Assembly (NCBI GenBank): GCA_946800325.1
Contig: OX326957.1
Span: 15,622,591-15,686,590 of the forward strand
Source of the DNA: Luzula sylvatica
Taxonomy: Eukaryota > Streptophyta > Magnoliopsida > Poales > Juncaceae
Direction: 5' to 3'
Length of the DNA stretch: 64,000 nucleotides
Positions 33,776-44,078 of the stretch are shown here, one piece after another; position 1 is the stretch's first letter; the number at the start of each line of letters is the position of its first letter. Position numbers and translations under genes: made by a program. The notes beneath the pieces were generated by a model that was not told the origin of the DNA, made no database searches, and saw only the letters and a list, made by a program, of their open reading frames with translations.

Positions 33776-36285
33776 ATGTGAGAGAGAAGGATACGAAGTT
33801 ATGACCTGAATTGATTAGGGTAAGCTCTCTTTGTTTTGATCCGATAAAGTTCTCTTTCCCTCTTTGAACCTGGTAATTGCAGGTTGGTCTTTTTCTAATT
33901 GGGGATTTTCTTGTACAGATTGGGGTTCTTCCAATTGCTTTTATCTGAAATTCGCTTAGTTTCTCGAGCACCTTCAAATTCCTTCTCATCATGGTAAGTC
34001 ATGGTCGTTCAAGACAAGAATTTGAAGATATGGACGAAACTGACAGAATAAGCTCCCTTCCAGACTGTTTGCTTCACTACATACTCTTTTCCTTCGAAAC
34101 GAAGGAATCAGTACGCACGAGCGTCCTTTCGAAAAGATGGATCAATGTGTGGAAATCCGTGCCGCGTCTAGACTTAGATGCATCAGAATTCAACGATATG
34201 GACCAATCCTTTCGAAAATTTCTTGAACTCAATCTTAGTCCATAAACTCTTTCCCGAACCCGAGCAATTAGACTCGTTCACCCTGAAGTGGACCAATTGC
34301 AATCAAGACTACTATCAAACCATCAACGTGTGGATCTATAATCTCGTCCCTATGAATCCAAGGGAGGTATACATTGACATAGCCAAATTGGGCAAGATTT
34401 ATTTCGTTTCGTACTTATTCACCTGCTATTCATTGGAGAGATTGTTCCTGTGGCCCCACTTGAACGGAGCTTGGTCTCAGTTCAAGCCACCGGACATAAA
34501 CCTTCCATTTTTGAAAATCTTGAGTCTTGGATGGTTGGATTTAGGCGACGAATGCATTCAGAAACTCATTTTAGGGTGTCCTGTTCTCGAAGAATTAACG
34601 GTCGAAAATTGCTTCTTGGGCATGACTCAAAAGATTATTTCTTCTACGATGAAAACACTCATAATTTTGAACTCTTTGTTTGGTGAGGACACGAGATTGA
34701 TAATTAACATGCCAAATTTGGAATATTTGTCATGTCAAGTGCATTTTGGTAGGATTTCTTTTGAAAATTTAATGTCTCTCGAGTATGCGAATATAAATAT
34801 GTGGGGTATAAGAATTGAACAGGACGGAACGGGGGTTAAGTTGCTTAGGGGGCTTTCGAATGTTAAATCTCTTCAACTCTCTGGGGACTTTTGCAATGTA
34901 ATGTTTCTTTCAATCTCACATTAATTTAATTATTCTCGAATATTTTCACGTAACGATTTTCTTTTTATTTTTATTATTGTGTCCGAAAAGATTATGTTGG
35001 AAATGGAAGCATCGTCAGATTTACCCGTTTTCGAAAGGCTGGAGAGCTTGGATCTAATTTCGGTTACTATAAACGCGTTTTTGAATCCAATCAATTCGTT
35101 TCTAAGGCGTACCCCTAATTTGGAGAGGCTTACTTTGTGACACGCCAGGGTACGCAATTTCAAACATCTCTAAACCCTAAACCCTATTATGATAATTAAT
35201 CAGGTGCTGTCATTATTTAATCAACTAATTTTGATTATAGATGGAAGATGCGATTATGGCATGGAGATCATTTCGTGAGATACCATGTGGCAAGTTGAAG
35301 GCCATTGAAATAGTGTGTTTAAAGAGCGATGAAAATGTGTATACATTGGTCGAATTTTTACGTTTACATTTTAAGACCATAGAGAATATTTCAATCAATT
35401 TTACCGATGAAATTGATATGTCTTACGACTTTCAAGACCCCAGGGACGACGTGGACGACGGGGACGACGAGTATCACGAGTGATTTCTTTTCTTTTCTTT
35501 CTAATTTAGCTGATTTTGTTATATTGATATTTTGTGGTTACTAGTTTCGGATTGTATCTTCGAATGTGAAACTGAAACTTGAGTAGTTGTTTAGTGGACT
35601 CATTTATAATACTAGTTATATTGATATTTAATGTTACATTTAATATGAAATTTTGTGAAATTTTATGAAATTTTGTTTTACTGTACTTTGTTTCCAATTG
35701 CACCATTCATTTGAAGAGCACTATCAGTAGCAATAATCTTATTTTTCGACTTTGTAGTCCGTAGGGTACACATATTACATTAAGCTGCTTTATTTTTCTC
35801 CATAACCCTCCCAGAATTGAACTGGTTCTTCAGCAGGGTGGGTGAGCGTAAAACCATCGAGCGCACAAACGTGCTGGTGGTGGAGCGACAAGCTTTGCTA
35901 GAAAAAAGAAATGGTTAACGATGCAACTAATCGAGAAATAGTTATGCTGTGGAATATAAAAGAAAAGATTGGAATATAAAGAATTTAAGCATATAGCAAT
36001 CAACAAATTGCAAAACCAACAAACGATAGTTGCTTTGGTAGGGAATCGATCCGGTGTTAAGTGAGAACAATCAATAATGGAACTATCGAATCGAGATGGC
36101 TTCGTGCGACACAAAAATATTTTTCTTTTAAAGATAAAATGATTATTATCAATCATATCATATAACACAAGGTAGATCATGTAATATAATAACCCCCCTT
36201 TAAAATGAAATTTCACAAAAATATTATATAATTTTACATTATTTTGACATACTAAATTTTATTTCTAAAATGCATTAATTGAATA
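33597..36285 (+). repeat. Segmental duplication, unit 1 (carries copy D)
   Basis: Near-identical to 38655-41350. The shared part begins at ATTCAAAATAAATTATG and ends near ATTTCTAAAATGCATTAATT. It includes the F-box relic and about 800 bp of 3' flank. Confidence 0.85.
33991..35483 (+). pseudogene. F-box/LRR-repeat gene, copy D (broken)
   Basis: Same layout as copies B and C, but disabled twice. In exon 1 a net 4-bp gain near 34200 shifts the frame and gives TAA at 34243-34245; the downstream frame reopens at 34178-34924. In exon 2 a TGA replaces the CGA found in copy E (TTTGTGACAC near 35137). The last exon (from about 35241) is open and ends YHE at 35483. The N-terminal intron has been lost, so the old donor GTAAGT is now read as coding (MVSHGR). 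The exon 1 donor is also weaker (AATGTAATG). Very similar to copy E through a segmental duplication. Not expected to make a full protein. Confidence 0.85.
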
Positions 36286-36725
36286 TATTTATATCTCTCT
36301 AGTTCTGACACAAGCAAATATATCCGGATAGGAAATTTAATCACATGCCTAAATTACATGATAAATCTAATGATAATCTACTAAAATAATACTATTTCAA
36401 AAAACATTTGGGCAAAAATATATTATATAATATTCTTAAACTGATAGAGTTAAACAACAACAACAACAATCATAATATTAATCAATATTTAAGTACGATA
36501 AGGCAGACGCATGGGCCAAATCAGAATCGCTCATTCACTCGAGACTTTGCAAAAGTATTTTTTTGTTTGTTTGTACTGCAGGGTTATGGTACTAGTCCTT
36601 AAACCGGAGAATCAGAAGTGCTCATTCACTCGAGACTTCAATTCGGACAAATTTTCCATGTCCATAAGCGGGAAGAAAACAGAGATCTGGTGTTTTGGCT
36701 TTGCAAAAGTATTTTTTTTTTGTTA

Positions 36726-36849
36726 AGAGTAAATGGAGAAGGCTCGGTGGTCCTCCATCCATTGGTGTCAATGAGACTCGAACCCACAACCTCACAACAT
36801 ATGATTTCTTGTGTCTCACACCAAACCATTGGGTCATGAGCCCATTGAC
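36726..36849 (-). mobile_element. tRNA-derived SINE, copy 1
   Basis: On the minus strand it reads from CAATGGGCTCATGACCCAATGG through a B-box-like GGTTCGAGTC to CCACCGAGCC and TTTACTC. It is clearly related to the SINE at 62549-62681. The A-box region is degraded. Flanks share a short T-rich TTTTGTT-type repeat, so the target duplication is only tentative. Confidence 0.65.
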
Positions 36850-36893
36850 ATTTTGTTTTGAATTACCTATTTGTAATTTTTTATTGACTAGTG

Positions 36894-37135
36894 GTAAGCT
36901 GGTACGAGCCTAGTCAATCTGGTACAAACTGGATCAATGTGGTACAGTACAAGCTGGTACGAGCCTAGTCAATCTGGTACAAGCTGGATCAATGCGGCAC
37001 AGTACCAACGAGCCTAGTCAATCTGGTACAAGCTGGATCAATACGGTACAAGCTGGTAAGAGCCTAGGCAATCTGGCAGAAGCTGGATCAATGCGGTACA
37101 CAAGCTTTATGAACTTGGTCAATTTGGTATAGCGC
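36894..37135 (+). repeat. Tandem repeat, about five units of 50-55 bp
   Basis: Units marked by GAGCCTAGTCAATCTGGTAC start near 36906, 36961, 37010, 37060 and, degraded, 37111. Each contains AGCTGGATCAAT. No coding potential. Confidence 0.85.
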
Positions 37136-37139
37136 CGTT

Positions 37140-38650
37140 TCACCATCGCAACGGACTTTTATCAAACTTATTCTTTTTAGGAAAAATTTCTCCAATATCT
37201 CTACTAAGTTCATAAATTACATATTTGTTCCTAATAAGTGACTAATATCATATTTACCCTACTAAGTATAATTAGTCTCAAATTTATCTAAATTTAAATA
37301 TTTTACTAAATTTAATACAAAAATAATACAATTGACTAATTTACTACCCTTCCATTCGCTAATCCTACATCCAATAACCAAACTCTAAACCCGGTAACAT
37401 AACTCCACGAAACCCTCCTCTCATCTCTATCATCATATCTTCATTCGAGCTCAAAAAATACCCTCTCTATCGTGAAGCTCCATGCCCGAGATTTGGCGAG
37501 GCGTGGCGGCTATCTGGTGGTGTGGCAAGACGAGGAGATCTGGCGAGGCCCTAAACCTACTTCTCTCTAAGGTATGTATTTTGTTTGTCCGTGAAGCTCA
37601 TGATATTTTCATTACTTCTAAATTTACTTAATACATGATTTACTCTATTTCCATCTCTCAGAGATAAAAAAAAATTAGGTACGAACATATGATATTTTGA
37701 TTATTTCAAAATAAGTACAAACATATGAATTGAATAGATTGTTTGATCGAACTTCAAAATTTACTTAATACTCGCATTATAGAAACATATGATATTACAA
37801 TTATTGTCTCTTTTCTATATATATTACGATTATTTTCTCATTTTATTAAATTTTTAGGTTTTGTTTGAATTATTTGATGAAACGAGCCGGCTCCTTTAAC
37901 GCGTACATAAAGTTCAAAGTTGTCTCAAAACTTTAGTAATTCTTTACTCTTAATAATCTGACAATTATAAATTATTTAAATAAATTTGTCTTTATTCTGT
38001 AATCATGTAATCTTTATTGGTATTTATAGCTCGAAAATGTAGAGTTGTCAAGATGTAATTTTGATCATGGTATCTTTACTCATTTATGTTAAAGTAAACT
38101 TACGTAAATAAATATGTTCAAATGGGTTATGTTTCGCCAACAATGAGTGCACAAGAGAACGTGTCGATGAACCATAAGTAGGAGGGTATTCCACACTGAT
38201 GAAGAAGCGTTCTTGCGACAAATTTGACAGTTTTTTTTATCATTTAAGGTTTGATTTGATGATTAGGATTTAATTTTATGAATTGTCATTTGATTGTGAT
38301 GTTTAGGGTTTAATTTTGATGGTTGGGATTTAGTTTGGTGTTGTTTTTTCAATGATCAAGGTTATTTTATTATTTTTTGATGTTTATGCTTTTGTATGAT
38401 CTTAGTAATTGTTAAACAATGTATCTTAGTAATCACTCATCAATAGATAAAAGTAGAATCCATGAAACAAACACCGAAAGAGAAGATACTACATAGCACC
38501 AAATCGACAGTGCATTTCTCTGGAAGAGAAAAAGTCTTGTCAAAAAAATATAGAGTGAGATGAAGAGAAGAAGAGAAGAAGGAAGTAATATCTCTTATAG
38601 GGCCTGGATAAATAAACAAAAAAATAGAAAATCTGAACAGAAAATCTGAA
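37140..38650. other. Intergenic DNA between the duplicated F-box relics
   Basis: No supported gene. 37400-37570 is less AT-rich and ends in a donor-like AAGGTATGT, so it could be a leader-exon relic, but no coding frame follows. Confidence 0.4.
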
Positions 38651-38654
38651 CATA

Positions 38655-41350
38655 ATTCAAAATAAATTATGTTTTAAATCCAAATCGGTTCAAATCGGTT
38701 CAAATATCGGTCCATATCGGTCCGTGTATCGGTAGACCGATTTACTCAACCGATACGAGGCATATCGTAACGGAAGGATTATCGGTCCATATCAGTGAAA
38801 TCGACATTATCGATGTGAGAGAGAAGGATACGAAGTTATGACCTGAATTGATTAGGGTAAGCTCTCTTTGTTTTGATCCGATAAAGTTCTCTTTCCCTCT
38901 TTGAACCTGGTAATTGCAGGTTGGTCTTTTTCTAATTGGGGATTTTCTTGTACAGATTGGGGTTCTTCCAATTGCTTTAATCTGAAATTCGCTTAGTTTC
39001 TCGAGCACCTTCAAATTCCTTCTCATCATGGTAAGTCATGGTCGTTTAAGACAAGAATTTGAAGATATGGACGAAACTGACAGAATAAGCTCCCTTCCAG
39101 ACTGTTTGCTTCACTACATACTCTTATCCTTCGAAACGAAGGAATCAGTACGCACGAGCGTCCTTTCGAAACGATGGATCAATGTGTGGAAATCCGTGCC
39201 ACGTCTAGACTTAGATGCATCAGAATTGACCGATGTGGAAACTTTCGAAAATTTCGTGAACTCAATCTTAGTCCATAAACTCTTTCCCGAACCCGAGCAA
39301 TTAGACTCGTTCACTCTGAAGTGGACCAATTGCAATCAAGACAACTATCAAACCATCAACGTGTGGATCTATAATCTCGTCCCTATGAATCCAAGGGAGG
39401 TATACATTGACATAGCCAAATTGGGCAAGATTTATTTCGTTTCGTACTTATTCACCTGCTATTCATTGGAGAGATTGTTCCTGTGGCCCCAATTGAACGG
39501 AGCTTGGATGGTTGGATTTAGGCGACGAATGCATTCAGAAGCTCATTTTAGGGTGTCCTGTTCTCGAAGAACTCACGGTCGAAAATTGCTTCTTGGGCAT
39601 GACTCAAAAGATTATTTCTTCTACGATGAAAACACTCATAATTTTGAACTCTTTGTTTGGCGAGGACACGAGATTGATAATTAACATGCCAAATTTGGAA
39701 TATTTGTCATGTCAAGTGCATTTTGGTAGGGTTTCTTTTGAAAATTTAATGTCTCTCGAGTATGCGAATATAAATATGTGGGGTATAAGAAATGAACATG
39801 ACGGAACGGGGGTTAAGTTGCTTAGGGGGCTTTCGAATGTTAAATCTCTTCAACTCTCTGGGGACTTTTGCAATGTAATGTTTCTTTCTATCTCACATTA
39901 ATTTAATTATTTTCGAATATTTTCATGTAACGATTTTCTTTTTATTTTTATTTTTGTGTCCGAAAAGATTATGTTGGAAATGGAAGCATCGTCAGATTTA
40001 CCCGTTTTCGAAAGGCTGGAGAGCTTGGATCTAATTTCGGTTACTATAAACGTGTTTTTGGATCCAATCAATTCGTTTCTAAGGCGTACCCCTAATTTGG
40101 AGAGGCTTACTTTGCGACACGCCAGGGTACGCAATTTCAAACATCTCTAAACCCTAAACCCTATTATATAATTAATCAGGTGCTGTCATTATTTAATCAA
40201 CTAATTTTAATTGTAGATGGAAGATGCGATTATGGCATGGAGATCATTTCCGGAGATACCATGTGGCAAGTTGAAGACCATTGAAATAGTGTGTTTAAAG
40301 AGCGATGAAAATGTGTATAGATTGGTCGAATTTTTACGTTTACATTTTAAGACCACAGAGAATATTTCAATCAATTTTACCGATGAAATTGATATGTCTT
40401 ACGACTTTCAAGACCCCAGGGACGACGTGGACGACGGGGACGACGAGTACCACGAGTGATTTTGTTTTCTTTTCTTTCTAATTTAGCTGATTTTGTTATA
40501 TTGATATTTTGTGGTTACTAGTTTCGGATTGTGTCTTCGAATGTGAAACTGGAACGTGAGTAGTTGTTTAGTGGACTCATTTATAATGCTAGTTATATTG
40601 ATATTTAAATATGATGTTTAATGTTACATTTAATATGAAATTTTGTGAAATTTTGTTTTACTGTACTCTGTTTCCAATTGCACCATTCATTTGAAGAGCA
40701 CTATCAGTAGCGATAATCTTATTTTTCGACTTTGTAGTCTGTAGGCATCGACACTTATTACATTAAGCTGCTTTATTTTTCTCCATAACCCTCCCAGAAT
40801 TGAACTGGTTCTTCACTAGGGCGGGTGAGTGTGAAACCATGGAGGGCACAAACGTGCTGGTGGTGGAGCGACAACCTTTTCTAGAAAAAAGAAATGGTTA
40901 ACGATGCAACTAATCGAGAAATATTTATGCTGTGGAATATAAAAGAAAAGATTGGAATATAAAGAATTTAAGCATATAGCAATCAACAAATTGCAAAACC
41001 AACAAACGATAGTTGCTTTAAAAAAAGAAAACGCGAAAAGCCTACGGATTTCTTTAAAAAAAAAAAAAAAAAAACGATAGTTGCTTTGGGTGGGAATCGA
41101 TCCAGTGTGAAGTGAGAACAATCAATAATGAAACTATCGAATCGAGATGGCTTCGTGCGACACAAAAATATTTTTCTTTTAAAGATAAAATGATTATTAT
41201 CAATCATATCATATAACACAAGGTAGATCAAGTAATAGAATAACCCCCCTTTAAAATGAGATTCAATATGAGATTCACAAAAAATATTATATAATTTTAC
41301 ATATTTTGACATACTAAATTTTATTTCTAAAATGCATCAATTGAATATAT
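38655..41350 (+). repeat. Segmental duplication, unit 2 (carries copy E)
   Basis: Second copy of the 2.7-kb segment at 33597-36285, offset by about 5.04-5.06 kb. It differs by small indels, for example a poly-A bearing insert near 41020-41075. Confidence 0.85.
39028..40459 (+). pseudogene. F-box/LRR-repeat gene, copy E (broken)
   Basis: Sister of copy D with the F-box intact ([15 protein letters not shown]) and without D's 4-bp frameshift. Relative to D, 56 bp are missing after GGAGCTTGG (39509), which shifts the frame; the original frame reopens at 39512-39901. The break lies between two CTTGG copies, as expected for microhomology-mediated deletion. Exon 2 (39968-40126) keeps CGA where D has TGA, and the last exon is open to 40459. 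The N-terminal intron is lost as in D. A truncated product of up to 218 aa would keep the F-box but lack the repeats in frame. Confidence 0.85.
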
Positions 41351-42240
41351 ATTTTTCTTTCTTTTTCTTTTTTTTTTTCTTAGTAGAATTGTACAGGAGG
41401 CTGTTTGGGAGATGGAATTAATTTTTAAGGAGGGAGTCGGATTTTAAAAATCCATTCCAATGATTTTTTTTTTTTGGAACCATTCCAAGAATGGAAAAAC
41501 ATAATTCCAGAATTTCATTTGTACACAAATTTAATATATTTTTTTTTTATTATAATATAATCACAACATAATTTCTAATAATAATTATATTTATTATAAT
41601 AAAATATTATATCTATATAATTAATTTAATATTTTATATTATTGTAATAATATATAATTACAGGAATAATTTTCTTTTTTATTCTAATTTAATCTAATTT
41701 ACATTACAATGCTAAATTTAAACTTTTCTCTAATTTACACTACAGGAATCCCTAGCTAGGAAAAAAGAAAATATCAAATATTCTAAAAAGCATTATAATC
41801 ATTATAGTCATGTTTTTCACACATCAAGCTAAAATTTGAAGTCCACGATGTGCAAATCCAACAAACTTTTTTCTTTCAAAACGATTATTCAAAGGAGAGG
41901 TCTATTCATACCACACGGTTGTTGAGGAAAACCACCGACGATAGAGAGATAAATACCAACTAGATTATTAATATTAATACCAACAATAATGATCTGTTAG
42001 CACGTACATTTTCAATATATTAATTAATTAGATCAATCATTTGTACCTAAGCCAAAGAATAAAATAATCTCAATTTGCACAAGTTTAAAAAATAAATCTG
42101 TCGTGAGGATCCACGCGATATACAAAATGTTTAAATATAGCAAAATCCTTATTTTAGCGAAACAAGATTTTTTTTCAAGGAAGTTAATTAAACTGGTTTG
42201 GTTAAGCAGAAACCAAATCTTATCTTCCTCTCTCCTCTCT
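41351..42240. other. Intergenic DNA upstream of the GTPase gene
   Basis: AT-rich. A GGCTGTTTGGGAGATGGAATT segment near 41400 resembles MITE ends, but I found no matching inverted end or target duplication. Confidence 0.4.
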
Positions 42241-42245
42241 CGCCT

Positions 42246-42252
42246 TATAAAT
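42246..42252 (+). promoter_or_regulatory. TATA box of the SGP-like gene
   Basis: TATAAAT. The usual 25-35 bp spacing puts transcription start near 42275-42285, downstream of the first in-frame ATG (42269). This favours the ATG at 42311. Confidence 0.45.
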
Positions 42253-42310
42253 TTCTAATTTTCCTCCAATGCAGTACATGTCAACTCATCTGTTCGGGAA
42301 AGACAAAACG

Positions 42311-43777
42311 ATGACTCGCCTGACGAGTCGGGCTCAGCCAATAACCCGACCCGATATGAGGTGCACTCGTTTTGCCATTTCCAAACTTCTCCGTCTTTGC
42401 ACTAAAATGATCTCTTCTTCTCCTTTGTCATGTGGACGACCCCGTTACCGTCGGATCAAAGGAGGCAATACCCTCACCGTTGATCGAAACGTCGAACCAA
42501 TCAAGAATGCTAACAGCATGAAAATTGACGAGAATGCCGATTTGATTCTCAAGGTTTGCGTATTGGGTGATTGCCAAACTGGAAAGTCCAGCTTCGTGGT
42601 ACGTTTAATCATTATTGACCAACAAATCTATTTAATGATTATGTGATAGGATTTTTTTTTTCAATTCTTATTCAAATTATGAAGGGTATTTTGGGTATTT
42701 TTCAATTATCTCTTTCGAGTAATAATTAGTGCAATGCTTGAATAGAAAATTAATTGGAAATACCTAAAATACCCTTTCAAAAAGGTCTTATCATAGAATT
42801 ACCTATGTTTTAATTGACATAGAATAGAGATACATTTTTATTTAACCTTTTTTTTTTAATTTGTTAGAACACATATGTGGGGATAAAAAAAGAAAATGAA
42901 AAGAAAGAGAGTCAGTGCGAAGGAGCGAACTTGATGGATAAAACTCTGCAAGTGAGAGGTGCAAGAATTTCTTTCTGTATTTGGGATGTAGAAGGTACGA
43001 AATTCGTGCAATTTATTTTGTATATTTCGATTATTGATTTAATCGTGTAATGTGATGTGATTAATTTTATAATTTTTAGGTGATAGCTTTGATAAATACG
43101 TACCGAAAGCGTGCACAGACGCCCAAGCGATTTTTTTCATGTTCGATCTTACGAGCCGTTCTACACTTAATAAGTTCGTCTTTTTATTTCACCTAATTTC
43201 TCTTGTAATTTTAATCAACAATTTTTATTCCATGTTGAGGTATTTTACCAACAATTTTCTTCTCTTCTTTTGATAGTGTTTTTGATTGGTACCAAAGAGC
43301 AAAAAAGTTAAATCCGGTAAGTCAAATTCATTTCTTTTTTTTATAATCAATATAACTATATTATTACCCTTACAAAAAAATATGAAAAAAAATCTTTCAA
43401 GGGTTGATTAATTAACACGCGGTTTTATTGATTGTTCTTCAGATGGCTTTACCAATATTAATAGGAACAAAATTCGACGAATTTGCACAGCTTCCTCTCG
43501 AAATGCAAAAGTTCATAATCATTCAGGTTCCTCTCTCTTGCCCTTTTTGAAAAAAAAAAAAAATAGTATCTGTTAATTACTCGATCAATATTGATTTTGT
43601 GAATTTTAACAGGCAAGAGTATTCGCGAAATTGATGAACGCGACGTTGTTTTTCTCAAGCGCAGAACACAACATAAACGTGAGCAAAGTTTTCAAATTCG
43701 TCGCTGCGAAAGTCTTCAATCTGCCTTCGAATGTCGAGAGAAACCTCACAATTGGAGAACCTATTATTGATTTTTAG
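42311..43777 (+). CDS. SGP1: SGP-like Ras-type small GTPase (septum-promoting GTP-binding protein family)
   Basis: Six exons: 42311-42598, 42868-42994, 43080-43173, 43277-43316, 43443-43526 and 43613-43777, all GT-AG and in frame; 265 aa. An upstream in-frame ATG at 42269 would give 279 aa, but MTRL fits the family start and the TATA position. P-loop GDCQTGKSS, switch-II region WDVEGD (WDxxG), base-recognition motif GTKFDE, and the characteristic C-terminus VERNLTIGEPIIDF. No prenylation Cys at the end. The family is related to fission yeast Spg1 and budding yeast Tem1, which control septation and mitotic exit; in plants SGPs are linked to MAP4K partners, with role less clear. The symbol is by family resemblance to Arabidopsis SGP1/SGP2. 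All G-motifs are present, so it is probably functional. Confidence 0.9.
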
Positions 43778-44078
43778 GCTCCATTTTTATAGTTTCTTTT
43801 GATTGTATGTATTTATGTATGATCTTTTGTATTTTGTATTTGCATGGTCATTCCCTCTTTCTTGTCTTTGTTACAAGTTTGAGCAGTGAAAGGCCACAAA
43901 TCAATTCAAATATCATGTAAACAAGCTTTAACTATTACTAATTCAAGGCCCAATTCAAAGAGCCTAATTATTACTAATTCAAAGCCCAATTTTAAACCTT
44001 TCTTCTCTTTTCAATTTTATCCTCTCGACGAGAGAGACACCACGTGAATTCTTAGTTGTTGCGAAGCTCAATTCGTCA

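Noticed and set aside
35830..36216. 128-aa minus-strand frame, with relatives at 40816-41312
   Set aside because: It lies in the duplicated 3' flank of the F-box relics; the two copies differ by frameshifting indels, which argues against coding.
36726..36849. tRNA gene, suggested by the GGTTCGAGTC B box
   Set aside because: No cloverleaf can be formed, and the same body occurs in the SINE at 62549; it is a SINE.
39028..39684. 218-aa F-box copy E frame as a normal gene
   Set aside because: After the 56-bp deletion its last third is read out of frame relative to all sister copies, so I treat it as a broken copy.
41396..41760. Possible PIF-type MITE starting GGCTGTTTGGGAGATGG
   Set aside because: No matching inverted end or target duplication could be found.
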